Assembly: GCF_022539665.2 (NCBI RefSeq)
Contig: NC_081337.1
Coordinates: forward strand, 5,494,679 to 5,558,678
Direction of reading: 5' to 3'
From: Daphnia carinata
Lineage: Eukaryota > Arthropoda > Branchiopoda > Diplostraca > Daphniidae
Length of the DNA stretch: 64,000 bases
Below the pieces are notes generated by a model. That model searched no databases. It worked only from the letters and a program-made list of their open reading frames with translations, and was not told the origin of the DNA. Shown here one piece after another: positions 20,978 to 33,733 of the stretch (positions within the stretch are counted from its first letter, which is position 1; the number at the start of each line of letters is the position of its first letter). The position numbers and the translations under genes were made by a program.

Positions 20978-23900
20978 TGCTAGTGACAGATAGTGCGCTG
21001 CTCGCAGCTTCTTCCACTCCGGCCGCATCAGCATCAGCCGTCTGGAAAATGACGGACCTTCCCGTTTCAACCGGCAGTTCTTCTTTGCCACTATCGGCTC
21101 ATCCGCACCATCATGCGCATCACATTCATCCCGTTGGCGCTTCTGGTAAGATCTCCAATTCAATTTCGTTTTGTTTCTTTTTTTTTTTCGACATCGAATT
21201 TTTGTTCACCGACATTCCCTTGCCTTAATGCTGTCATTTAAAGAGCCGGTTATGTATTTCGTTCATCATTCATTAAGAATGTCTGCGCATTTTGGCCGAC
21301 TGGTTTTTCCAAACAAAAATGGACACGATCAACCTTGCAGAGGTACACCTCTCTGTGAGCACTGACATTGAGAACGTTACTGATGGTTAATCAGTCGGAC
21401 AGGGAATAAAGACCGAAAACAATTCCAGACTCAATTTTGCACAGAAGCCAAAGTCACTTGAGCACTTTTGGCATTAAGGAATCTACGAAAAAACTTGATT
21501 TTTTGCTGATGGACTGGCCGTTTGATTCATTGCACATTTTGTTACAAAACAAAACAAAAAACAAAAAAAAAGCTGGAACTGTTTGACGTTCGATAGCCGC
21601 CGACGTTGTCCATGAAAACGAAAACAAGATTTCGTTTCGATAATGACGACACGAACATAATCTTTTCTGATTGTCTCGTTACAGCTCCGATGGTTAATTT
21701 GCGTGACTTGTATGCTTCAGCGCCGTCCGGTTTGACAAGCGCAATGTCAACGGCGTCAACGGCGGCCGCCCACCACCAGAGGCTGCTCGACTTGTCGCGC
21801 TATTCTTCGGGCTTGATCAGGCCGCCTTACGATCTGGCTGGACACCACCAGCAATTTTTGGCGGCCGCCGCGGCCGCAGCGGCCCATCACCATCAAGTGC
21901 AGCATCATCACCATCAACAGCAACATCATCTTCCGACGGCGGCCATCGGAAGCGCTGCCGCCGGTGGCCTCTCTTCTTCGGCCGTGTCGAAACTGTTGGC
22001 CGCCGCCTCGGCTTCCACCGGCCCGGCGGGTCACGGCGGTGTCATGGGCGCTCGTCCGTCGGGCATCATCGGCGGCTCTAAGCCTAAAGTGGCCACACCC
22101 ACAGTCGTTTCGAAAATCGAGCAATACAAACGTGAAAACCCGACCATCTTCGCCTGGGAAATCCGCGAGCGACTCATTTCCGAAGGTAAGAAAAAAACAA
22201 AACAAAAGACATTCGTTTCTCCTGTCTGTTTTTATTTTTAAAAAATTCCAGCTGTGAAAAAAAAAAAAGAAAGCTCGTCGTTTAGCGTCGTTTAATGAGA
22301 GCATTTGAATTCGCTGCTGATTCGATTCGTGTGCGCAAAACAATGAGCATTAAACCAAAGGCAATTCTATGGCCGTTGCAACGTAGACGTGCCGGGGTTA
22401 GAAAACGGCGACGATGAAGCGCCTGGCTGCGTCCCGCAGTTGCCGATGTGTGCTTGGGCATTTCAGTTCATGTGCGATCAAAGCGCCTTAATTAGGGCCT
22501 CGGCTAAGGGATGAGCGAGCAGCTGATGGGGGGGGGGGCTTCTATGTATACATAACAAACGAGGGCTTATTATTGAAAGAGAAGCGAGAAAAAGGGGAGC
22601 GCACGGACGCTGGTTGCGTGTTTGTTACTGTTGTGTCCATCGCATCTAATTAAAGTCTATTGTTCTGTCTTTCTCGAGAGAGAGAGAGAGAGAGAGAGAG
22701 ACCCGCTTCGTTTGCTCTGGCTATATGACCTTCATTTTTTTTTTTTTTTTGGTGATGGCCAAACGTTTTAAATTGCGGAATGATGAAAGTCGGGGTCCCC
22801 CAATCTTTATAGACCGAACTATTTTGCCCCTTTATGTTTGTGTCTAGTTCACCTCCTACATCCCCCTTTTTTTTTTTAATAGCTTTGACACCGTGTCCTA
22901 ATTCCATTTCTTTAAAAAACGAAATGTACAATCAAACTATTCATTTGTGGCATTCGGGAGAAATTCACGGCCCTTTTCTAGATGATTAGGCCTCAAAGGT
23001 CAATCCGTTGGCCAAAGCCAAATTGAATGCGCTAATCGACACAATCAAAGTTATATTTAATTTAGCTAATGTTATGACATTCATCTTTAAAAAAACAAAA
23101 AAAAAAAACAAAGGTGTGTGCACGAACGGAACGGCGCCGAGTGTCTCGAGCATTAATCGCATCCTGCGCAATCGTGCGGCTGAACGGGCCGCAGCCGAGT
23201 TCGCACGAGCCGCCGGTTACGGACTTTACTCGGCCGTATCGGCGGCCGCTGCCGGCGGAGGACCGCCTTATCCATTCCCGTGGGCCGCTCCACTTCATCA
23301 CCATCATTGGGGCGCGTCCGGACCCGGTTTGACCCCGCCGACGCTCTCGCATCCTCTCCCGGCCCCTCTCACTACCCCACCAGCAGCTGCCAGCAGTCCA
23401 CGACACCTTCCTCATCCGCACGGAAGCAGTAGCGATAGCATAAGCCCACGAGCTTCTCCTCATCATCACCAGCCTCCATCTCATCATCATCAAGGGCTCG
23501 GATCTCTTCCGGCCGGATTGGCCGCTTTCGCTGCGGCAGCGGCCGCAGCCGCGGCTGCCGCCCGAGATGCGGGCGTCAATTCTTCGGCCACTCCACAAGG
23601 ATCGGCGGCCGATTCCGTCCAAGGCTCAGTGTCGCCGACGGGATCTGATCGAGCTCGTCGTTCATCTCACGGTAAGAATATCTTCGCTTTCCATTAGGCC
23701 TATCTTTTCATTAGGCCTTCTACAAAAATACAAATGGAAATGAAAATTGCTTTTTGTTTTGATCGAATTTAGATTCGGCCTATGGCGGATTACGTCGCAG
23801 TCGTAGTCGGAGCGTGAGCGGGAGCCGCAGTGGCAGTTTCAGCCGCAGCCGAAGTCGTAGCCGCAGTCCTCTGCGCCAACACTCGGCCGAGGCCGCCGCG

Positions 23901-24637
23901 GAAGACTCTTCCGTTCGGGCCGACAGCGTGACACCGCCTCCGTCTTCGGCCCACCTAGCCGGCCGCGGATCGTTTCATGGCCATCAACAGCACGCGGACT
24001 CTTCGGCCGTTCACCATCAGCAGGGCAAATTCCGACGCAATCGCACCACGTTCAATTCGGGCCAATTGCGCGAACTGGAGAAGGAATTCGAAAAGACGCA
24101 CTATCCTTGCGTGGCCACGCGCGAACGGCTGGCCAGCCAGACGCAACTGTCCGAAGCCCGAGTCCAGGTCAGTTGACACATCTTTTTTCTCTCTCTCTCT
24201 CTCTCTCTTGTACACACACCTGTCCCGGCCGCGGTGTAAATCACGTCGTCTTTCTCTCAAGAGCGTCGAACCGCACGTGGCGGACAGAGAACAGTGTTAC
24301 TCCACAGCGACCTGCAATTCATTCTTCCCCGCGGCTATTTTTTCAAACTCTATTTCGGGCATTTTTGTTTTTCTTTCTTTTTTTCTTTTTCGACTAATGT
24401 GGTATGTTTGCAAAAAAAAAGAAAAATTTCAACAGTCCGTTTGTCTTTTCCTTTGTCCACTCTCAAAAAGTCGTTAGCCCTGATTGTGGAAGGTAAAAAT
24501 CGAACGTAATAGCTCGTGTGCGTGAATGAATGACTTGAACGAAGCGATGGTAAATAACGCCAATGGTATGCCACTTGCCAAACGGCCAGCAATGGAAACC
24601 AACAGAGGCTGCTGTTGCTATTATTGTCACCCCCCCT

Positions 24638-24678
<41 letters not shown>

Positions 24679-27025
24679 CTGTCCGCCGCTGACAGATCGC
24701 CGCACGTTACGAACGAAGGCAATGAGATTGACGTGTGTGTTTGATAGCGAGCTAAGGACAGAGTTGTCTCGAGGTAGAAAAGCTTTTTTCTTTCTTTTTT
24801 TTTTTTTTTTTTTTTCAAAATGAAACACAAACGAACAAGAAATTGAAGGGAAATCGAAAAATCCAGTTTGGGGCTGTCGACATCTAATCGACATAGTCTC
24901 TGCGAAATAATTCAGAAATATATGGCTCGAAAAAAAAAGAAAAAAGATAAACCGCATATACTTAACGGCTTTCAACGTGTAAGTGCGCAATGGTTGCGCA
25001 TAGGTCATTTTTCACTGCACACCTGTGTGCGTATTAGTAATCGTCAAAGTCTTGCGGAGAACCAGTTGCACTCCCGACGGCCACCTATATATATTTATAT
25101 ACAGTATATATACGCTATTACGAGTTCGACCATCACAGTCCCAGCCCATAGCAGCGCGATATGTTTTTTGTTTTTTTAATGAAATAAAAAAAAGTAGACA
25201 TAACAATAACAATACGATTGTGTTTGGCCGATATGACATCAGTAGGTAGAAAAAAAAAAAAAAAGCGTGCCGGCGGATCTTTGTTTTTTTCAAAGACATA
25301 ATAGGCGATCAAACTCTGCCAAATACAGAAACTAAATACGCTAGCGAGTCCCAGTTATTCGTTTGTACATTGCCTTTTTTTTTTTTTTCCTATTCGTTCT
25401 TATTCTTCTTTGCCGGGCGTGGGTTCAAGGATCTTGTTCGTTTTTCTGCGAGATCAGCCACTCTCTATCTCTCTATACCTTTCATTCTGTCTCATTTTCA
25501 TTCTCTCTTATTGTTCATCAGAAGCTAAAGCGTAGTTCGAAACTTCTCTTTCGAAATCGGCTGGGTATAAGGAATGACGATGGGATAAATGAACGGAAAG
25601 CCGAAACCAACAAAGAAATCGTTCTAAACAAACAGGTGGTTAGAAATAAGATGCCGTTAGTGCGTATGCAAAACAAGATATGCTTCTTTGTTTTTTTTTT
25701 GTTTTTTTTTTGAATCGAAAAGAGAAAGGAATGATCGACATATTTGCAGCGCTATTTTGCGCATAGCTTTCGCATAGCAGTCAGAAACTGTTCTTGTTGT
25801 TTGTTGAGTGATTTGACATGCATCGTCGTCATTTTCGAATAGAAACAAAAAACGCACGAGAAAATGAACAAAATAGCGAGCGACCGAGCATTTGACGCAA
25901 TGACAATTCCAATGCTGGAATTGAAAATGCGTGAGGATAACATAAGTTTAGGAAGAAAAAAAAAAGGAATGAACTTTTCGTTTTGGAACGAGTGAAATGC
26001 CGAAGCCCCGCGTCCTAGTATTCATGTAAATTTTTTTTCAAAATAATAATAATAATAATAATAACCATAAAGAAAAAAAAAAAAAAAACAAAAAAAAAAA
26101 AAGCTGTGTGTCAAATGCCTGTAGATATACCATCATGTTATGTCCAATGTGATGTTATGCTAGCTACTTGGCTACCAGCTTTGTACAAGTGGCTCTCGTT
26201 CGACTTGGCAAAGGCCAAATCATGTTGACGGATGATGAACTACTGAATGCTCGCGGCACAGCGACGTTTCGCTTGTATGCCTGGAATTGTTGATTTCGAC
26301 TCTAGAAAGAGAGAACGTATTTCTTTTCCTTTTTTCTGAGTTTGAGTTTGATGAAAGACCGGGGGACTAAAATGGCTATATTCTCTAACCAGGTTTGGTT
26401 TTCTAACAGACGAGCCAAGTGGAGACGCCACCAGCGGATGAACCTGGTGCAGCCATCGCAGCATCCGCCAGGGTCGTCGTCGGCGGCGGGCCAAGCGCTG
26501 GAGCCGGGCCAACAGGGCGGCCAGCATCCGCCTCAGCGTCGCCAGTCGCAACAGGTGCCGGAGGAGGAGGACAGCAGGTCGACAACGGCGGCCAACGTCC
26601 ACCAGCATCATCGGCAGCACCGACCAGCAGCAGCAGCAGCAGCAGCAGCGCATCGGCACCTCTTTGGCATCCGTGGGCAGCGGCAGCCTACGCCCGCCTC
26701 CATCCCAGCTGGATCGCCAATCAGCACCAGCAAGCGCAGCAGCTGTTCGCCGCGGCTGCGGCAGCAGCGGCCGCCGCCGGACGAGACATCCGCCGATTGC
26801 ACAACAAATGAACGGACGGACGGTCGATTGCGTGACGATTATTGTTCGGACGGCCATAGCGACGAGGTCGATTGCAGCGACAGCGAGCAAGAGAGTGACA
26901 TCAGCGTCGTCAGTCATCATCGAGAAGAAGAAGAAGAAGACCAACAAGAGGAGGCCCTCGATTTGAAAAAGACCAGGAGCAGTTCGCCATCAACGGCAGT
27001 AGCGGCTACAGTATCCGGCCGATGA
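20977..27025 (+). CDS. eyg: Eyegone-class Pax transcription factor (RED-only paired domain plus homeodomain)
   Basis: Nuclear DNA-binding regulator; in insects eyg/toe act in eye and head patterning (family knowledge). Five exons: 20977-21145, 21685-22185, 23114-23671, 23773-24167, 26393-27025 (stop TGA). The first three introns are phase 1 and the last is phase 0, giving 751 residues. There is no PAI subdomain. The RED half of the paired domain spans about residues 189-265 ([19 protein letters not shown], then [20 protein letters not shown]), split by intron 2. The homeodomain is 496-555, with [12 protein letters not shown] and Ser at position 50; intron 4 falls just before its Val47. Poly-Ala, poly-His and poly-Gln runs fill the linkers. 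An Arg-Ser run lies at 417-444. The C-terminus is acidic and ends near EALDLKK. Exon 5 has a rival frame (see findings). Confidence 0.94.
21146..21684 (+). other. eyg intron 1 (539 bp)
   Basis: Donor CTG|GTAAGA and acceptor TTACAG|CTCCG, phase 1. It is AT-rich. No additional exon or other feature is seen. Confidence 0.85.
22186..23113 (+). other. eyg intron 2 (928 bp), inside the RED subdomain
   Basis: Donor GAAG|GTAAGA; acceptor AACAAAG|GTGTGTGC, preceded by an A-rich stretch instead of a pyrimidine tract. A second in-phase acceptor (TTTAATTTAG at 23056-23065) would add 16 codons. A GA microsatellite lies at 22676-22701. Confidence 0.85.
24168..26392 (+). other. eyg intron 4 (2,225 bp), inside the homeodomain
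   Basis: Donor CCAG|GTCAGT after Gln46 of the homeodomain; acceptor CTAACCAG|GTTTGG. It contains a CT repeat near 24189-24208, an AAT repeat near 26045-26063 and many A/T runs. No internal exon is apparent. It is a plausible place for intronic enhancers (inference). Confidence 0.85.
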
Positions 27026-30000
27026 TAAATGTTGACGTGTGTATGTTGACGGAGTAGCCTGAAATTTTGTTATTTTTTTTTTTTTTGATTTTATGACGGT
27101 CCTTGTGTTGTGCTCCCTTTTGGTCGTCCCCTGCTCGTCATCGGCTTGCCGCCCCTCTTTTTTTGGGAGAGATAAATCCAGTAGCGCTGATGGGAAAGAA
27201 TCCGTCAGGATGGCTTCTCATGACAGCGCAGAATGTCCGACATGACTTTCTGGCCTCGGAAAAAAACAAAACAAAAAAAAAATATCAGTTTTTTTTTTTT
27301 TTCTATCCCGACCCGTGTTCGCTCCTTCTTCCATTCTCTTCTTTCACATATATATATAAAAAAAAAAAATAAAATAAAAATAGAATGTCGTTTGCTTGTT
27401 TTCATTCTTCCTTTTGATTTTTCCCCTTGGCCCATAATTGGGCATGTCAAAGTCGTCAGCCCGCCTTCCCTCCTTCCTTCTCTTCATAGGACATTGCTTT
27501 AGCATTTGCTCGATAGTATATATGTGTATGTATATTTATAGGAGGTACAACCACTACCACTAGACACGTACATGTTGTTTTTTTTTGGGTTTTTTTTTTT
27601 TTTTTTTTTACCTGTTTTGTCTACGCAACACCCACACAAAATCGATGCACGAGTTGGTCGCGATGACACCACATGGCAAGATACATCTCCTTCTTGTTTC
27701 CTTTTTATGTGGCTCTCTCAATTGCTGTTTAAAAAGACGACAATAGTACGTAGTTTTGAAACGCACACGCAGACAACAAAATTTGATTGATTTACATGCC
27801 ATCTTTGTATGACACAGTTATATATGCCCCCCCCCCCCCCGTATTGATTTGCATCTCCAGTCATTTTGAACGTTTTTTTTTTTTTCATGTCATGAATGAT
27901 CACACATTCTTTCGTCTTCTTCCCACAAACCAATTTTTCCATTCCTTTTTTTTTTTTCTTCATTGAAAAATACAGAATTCTCTTTTCAATAAAAAAACAA
28001 AACAAAATTAAATCGAATCGTTTTTTACGTCCTTCCAAATGCGTTTTGCCTGTTAGAAAATGTTCCAGGTCCTACTGATTGGGGTGTACCCACGCACCCA
28101 AAGCCCGATTAGCATAAACTGAGGCCTGGTGGTTTGAACGATAGGCTGACCATCTGTTTTTGACTGCTACACCGGATGACGGGGCGCTCGACGACGAGTG
28201 TAGTGCTTGTAAGTCGAACGCATTCTCACAGACCCAATTTCTCTGGGCGTGCGTCCGTGTGTGTGTGTGTGTGTTGGCTTCGAACCAGTTGGTCAATCCG
28301 GTCACGTTCCATGCGACCGGCGCACATGTTATCAAAGGCGGAGAAACAAACGAGAAGATATAGGCTTCTGTCGCGTAAGGAGGTGCAGTTCTTAAAAACA
28401 AAAACAAAAACGAAAAATAAAAGAAAAACTCTGTGTGAGTATAGTTTTGAATAAGCTAATCGTGAATACTCGGCAGCTTAAAAAGAAACAAAAAATACGA
28501 AGGGATGCAGTTGACATTAAATAGTCTGAAGCGGATCTCATTTGGTATGCCCTCCCGTCATCATTGGCATTCTTTTTCTTTCTTTCTTTCTTTTTTTTTT
28601 TTTTTTTTTCATTCTTTCCCTCCCCCCATGTTCTTCTCTTTTCTCTCTTTTTGTTGTTTTTTTTTCTTCTTTCGTTTAATAATTTCACCTTCAACGAGCT
28701 TTTGGCCGCTTGCATTTGACATGTCGTACATTTGAATAACCGTCGGCCATGTCGAGAGCGTACCAATGTACATCATTTCGCATCGGTGCATTTCGAAACG
28801 AAAAAGATATAGACTGTCTACGTTGCGTACAGCTTTTGTGTGTTTTGCTGTCCGAAAAAGAAGAAGAAGAAAGAAGAAAAACATGTGATGGAAGGCGAAT
28901 TAAAGCGTGGGAAATGTTGATGAGCTGAGGCGTCCGGGCAGTTTTGACTTGATTTCTATACACAAATAAATGGATAATATACACAACGCTGTTTTAAATG
29001 GCTGCCCGGTGGTATATAGTACAGCCATTTACGAAAGCAAAATGCGACGGCTCTTCCACCAAAAAAAAAAAAAAAAAAAAAAAAATATGAAGGGGTGTCC
29101 AGAGACGAAGGCACACGGCGCGTCCCGAGTTTTATCGAGCGAGCGGAGGATCCATAAAAAGTGTTTACTCATTAGCCAGTCCTATTGACTATAACACTAT
29201 ATATAGGGCCACGAGCAACAGCAGTCAGCGTGTTGGCTGCATTTATATGTTCTGATGGCAAAAGATAATCTTTATTTAAATAAGAAAGAAGAAGAGCGAG
29301 CTGTGCCGGTGGAAGTTGAACGGCAAAACACATGTTGCCGTTTTCTTCTTTCTTTTCAGAACGTATTTTTACAGCGGGACAGAGAGTTAAAAAAAAAAAA
29401 AAAAAAAAAAAACGAATGTGATGGATGGAACAAAAATGAAAAAAAAAAAAAATATTTCTCTCCCTTTTCTCCTGTATAGTTTTCTATTCTCTCTCTCTCT
29501 CTCTCTGTGATAGTTATGTATTTTCCCCATTTACCAATCCCCCCCCCCCTTTTCTGTTCAGACTGCGACTGCTGGACAGGTGGGCGATTTGTCACCAGCT
29601 CATATACGAATGGGAGCACAGGTAAGAGCTGGCCCTTTTTTTTTTTTTTTCATTTTATTTTATTTTATTTTTTTTTTTTTGCCTCGGTTTGTGTTTTGTT
29701 TTGTTTTGTATTTTTCTCTCGCTGTGTTGAAGGCCCCCCTGGCGACCAGGTTATTGAGCAAGCCGGCTCGCTTCGGCGCGATTGGATCGCAGTCGGGGTC
29801 TTTAACAAAATAAATGGGACGCGATTACAAGTTTTCCTTTTTTTTTTTTTTTTTTCTTTCTTCGAATCAAGTGCAAAAGGATTTCTTTTTTTTTTTTTTT
29901 TAAATAAAAAATATAAAACGCATTTTTGAGTTGCTGTGTTTCAGGATTTTAGACGTCATTCATTTTACACTTTCGGCAAAGCGAAGGGGTCATTAAGAAC

Positions 30001-30540
30001 GCCTAATGTTACATCCATTTCTCTCAGCACACTTGTTCTTTTTTTGTGTGCGTAAAGCTTTCCGCTCGTAAGCTCCAGGAGAATGTCGATTCATTAACGC
30101 GATTAGACCTGTCCAAAGTTGTTCTTATTCATTTTTTTAGAGGGGGGGGGGGGGGGGGCTTCGCTATTTCTTTTTTTTTTTTTTTTTTTTTTTCCACGTA
30201 AATAAAATCGCATGCTTCATCTTTGTCTTGATGCTTGACGCAGTTTACAAGATAACGTACGAGCAATGTACAGCCTAATGGCTAAATACAATGTCGAAAG
30301 CGTTTAAAAAAAAAAAAATAAAAAATAGCGAGAAACGCTCTATAAATACGTGCCGCTCACGAATTTCCAGTTGCCCCTCATTCTAGCGTGTGTGCATACA
30401 AATATGGAGCTTTTAGCAGACCGGTAAAGTAGAGTGGCCCGTCTTCTCTCTATACATCCCTCTTTCGTCAGAACTGGTTCCCCTTCACCGGTTCCCCAAT
30501 CAGACTCCTGATGACTCACAAAGTGACAAATGAATCAATC

Positions 30541-30577
<37 letters not shown>

Positions 30578-33500
30578 AATTTGAATTTGAGTTATTTATA
30601 AAGCGTCTATAATCTATTTTATTCTAAAAGCAATGAAGGTCTAAACATTCGGAATTGATTCTGAATTTTGTAATTTTTTTACAGCTGCAAAACATTGGAC
30701 CAACATTCCTGACCGGTTTGTTTTTCGACGGAAATACAAGAAAACAATAAAAAAAAAAAAAATGATAATAGAGACTTCTCAATAGATCGTCTTTTTTTTT
30801 TTTTTGTGGTAGACAAAAGAACAAGGGGGGGGAAGTGAGTGCTAATAACAATTCAAACTATTGCTTCGGTTATACACTTCATTTGACCGTGAATATTTCG
30901 CACTTGGTTATCCATCTCTCTCTCTCTCGTTCGGTTAACTCCTCAATTGTTTTGTGTTTTTTTTTTTTCCCCATTTTTGTTTTGTTCCCTTCGGTGTGTG
31001 TGTGAGCTAAAGAAAAAAGATGGCCATTGAACAACACCTTCCTGTCTATATCTGGCGATGATAAACATTCTACGTCATAAATAATAAATAAAATGGTTTG
31101 AAAGAGAGAGAATGGATAAGCTCTCGTTCATAGATGTGTCGTTTAACAAAAGGCCTTTTTTATTATTTTTTTTTTTCCCCCTTAAAAAGAGAGTTGAAAT
31201 AGAAAGGTGGTGGGGAGGAAAGGCAGAAGTCCTTTGCTGACCGCTTGAGGTTCATGAAAAGTAATTGATCGTGCGTCAAGGACCTGGTCAAAAGAGAATT
31301 CATCACCTGACCAACGAGCAGTGACCAATACAAAAAATCGAGATGCCCTTTTTTTTTTTTTTCATTTCCTTTTGAACAGCCCCCGCGTATATATTCTTTA
31401 TTATTTCCCACTTGTTTTGTATTATTACGTGCACCATATTTTGAAAACATCGATGTGATAAATGAGGTGCTCGAAGGCACGCAGAGAAGGTTTCGATGAT
31501 GCGATTTCACAACTGCGGAGCCCCACGTCTTTATGGACAAACAATAGCCGCGATTTTTTTTTTTTTTCTTCTGACACATCGTTTCAACTTTGTTTTATTT
31601 TAAAGGTTGATGGCGGGTTTGTAAGACCTAAAAAAAAAAAAGGCTAAAAGCATTAACGAGCATTTCCCTTCTTGTATGTGCGACGACAATAGGCCTCGCA
31701 CAACAATGAGACGGCTGAAAAAAAATTGAAGAAGTTCTTCTCGTTCCTGTTGCTCCGACACCTTTTTTTTTGTGTGTGTGTTGCTTTTTATTCAATAGCT
31801 CTTAGCAAACTCATTTCAAGGTGATTTTGGGCCGATTGAAAGGCACGCTCGATTAGATTTGGCGATTATCTCACGTTTTTTTTTTTTCCAAAGAAGCGAT
31901 TTGGGTTTAAACTTGGCTATCACGTGTTGTCACTATCTATAAAGTTTTTCATTTAAAAAAAAAAAATCTATTGTCGTGAAATATATTTATATAAAAAAAA
32001 AGAAGAAGAAGCTCGAATTTTAAAGAAGTGTGTACGTGTTGTCCCGCACGCCTTATCCCCTCCCGCTGGCTTCGTTTTGTTTTGGTCGAAAGCTCCGGCT
32101 GACGCGATGACTTGGCTGCTCGAAGTTTGTGCAGAGCTGGATCATTGCACCCAACAGAGCACGCAACAACAACAACAACACAACTCACACACGTATTTGC
32201 GGGTAGGGAAGGGGGGGTTGGAGGCTTTTGTTAAGTACACTCAAAAAATCGAAGTGAAGAGAAGAAAACTAAAAGAATTGAAATGAGGAACATGCGCGCA
32301 ACGGGGGGACACATTGTTCAACTCAAAGAACAGGAAAATCGATCCGTCTGTTGAGGGACCAACACGGGACATCAACTTGGAGGTTAATTACATCGACGGT
32401 TATGATTTGTATTGCTTTTATTCAGCTTTCGAAAAGGTCAATTTACGAGTCGTTTCGTTTTTCTCAGAAATAATTTTTCCAACGTTGTCCTTCTTTTTTT
32501 TTTTTTTTAAATTAATCAACTGATCGAGTTGATGTGAGAGCAAAAGAAAAGAACATCAATAGAAACACACAAACCACCGATTTTTTGCTGATTAATTTCA
32601 ACGACAACACAATAGATAGGTCCCCTACCCCACGTCCATTTGCGGCCGGTCGTGAATAACGCGGAACCGGAGCAGCTCGAACCCAAATTCGATTGCCCGC
32701 TGACTTGTCTCTTTCCTTCCCCTTTTCCTCCCTTTTTTTTTTTCTTAAATATAATTTCAACCCCCTTCCTTTGTTGTTTGAAATATTGACTACCATCTTT
32801 CAAGTAAACGATTGGATATCTTCCCTATTCTTATATTTTTTGGTCTTGTTTGTGTTGTTTCGCGGCGAGCGTGTCGAAAAAGAAATGAAAAGAGGCGGAG
32901 AGTCGCGTCTTTGATGAAGCGTGGAAACATTTGTAACGCGGAAATAGCTATTCCCCCCCCCCCTCTCTTTCTCTCTTTTTTTTCGACTGGAACAACAACG
33001 GGAAAGAAAATATGTTTCTCGCCCCCCTCTTGCTTCCAAAGAAAAAAAAAACGAACGCGCGCCCAGCATGGAGGAATCCCGAAGATCGACTTTTTAGAAA
33101 CAAACAACACAAACAAAAACGAAACTCATTTTGGCTGCTGGAATTTATTATTTTTTTTTTTGAAAAAAGCCCATGCCTTACAATTCTTCTTGCCCTATTC
33201 GTCCGTTAGAGGCTTTCGAGATTTTGACTTTAGTTAATCAAAGTCAAACGTGTTGGCTATTTTTTCTGTTCGGGACTAAAAAAAAAAAAAAGTCCAGTTG
33301 GGGGGGGAATCAGCACAGCAAAGCAAATGGAAGCTCGCACTTGTTCCAGCCAACGCCTCTTTTGTAATTCTACAACACCAAAGGATTTTTTTTTTTTGTT
33401 GAGTTTAACGTATTATTTTCACAATACAAAATCCTGCAGCGCAAAAACGTTTAGTATATTATTAGCCGTGAATTTGAATTTGTAATTTTTCTTTGCTGCG

Positions 33501-33702
33501 TCGATTGCCTTTTATTGACACTCGAACGGCTGTCGATTTCTATAAGGAAGTTTACAAGACCGAAACGACGCACGGCCACGAAACGTGGGCCCCTCTCGAC
33601 TGTCTCTCTCTCCCTCTATATACTTATAGAGAGAAGTATATCGCCCGTCAGTCGTGATGAATTATCCCACGCTGCGTTTTCTATATCCTTCAAGAGTTAG
33701 AT

Positions 33703-33733
<31 letters not shown>

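Noticed and set aside
21756-22343. 195-codon minus-strand frame
   Set aside because: Shadow of eyg exon 2; Arg/Gly-rich antisense of Ala/His codons.
23062-23622. 186-codon minus-strand frame
   Set aside because: Shadow of eyg exon 3.
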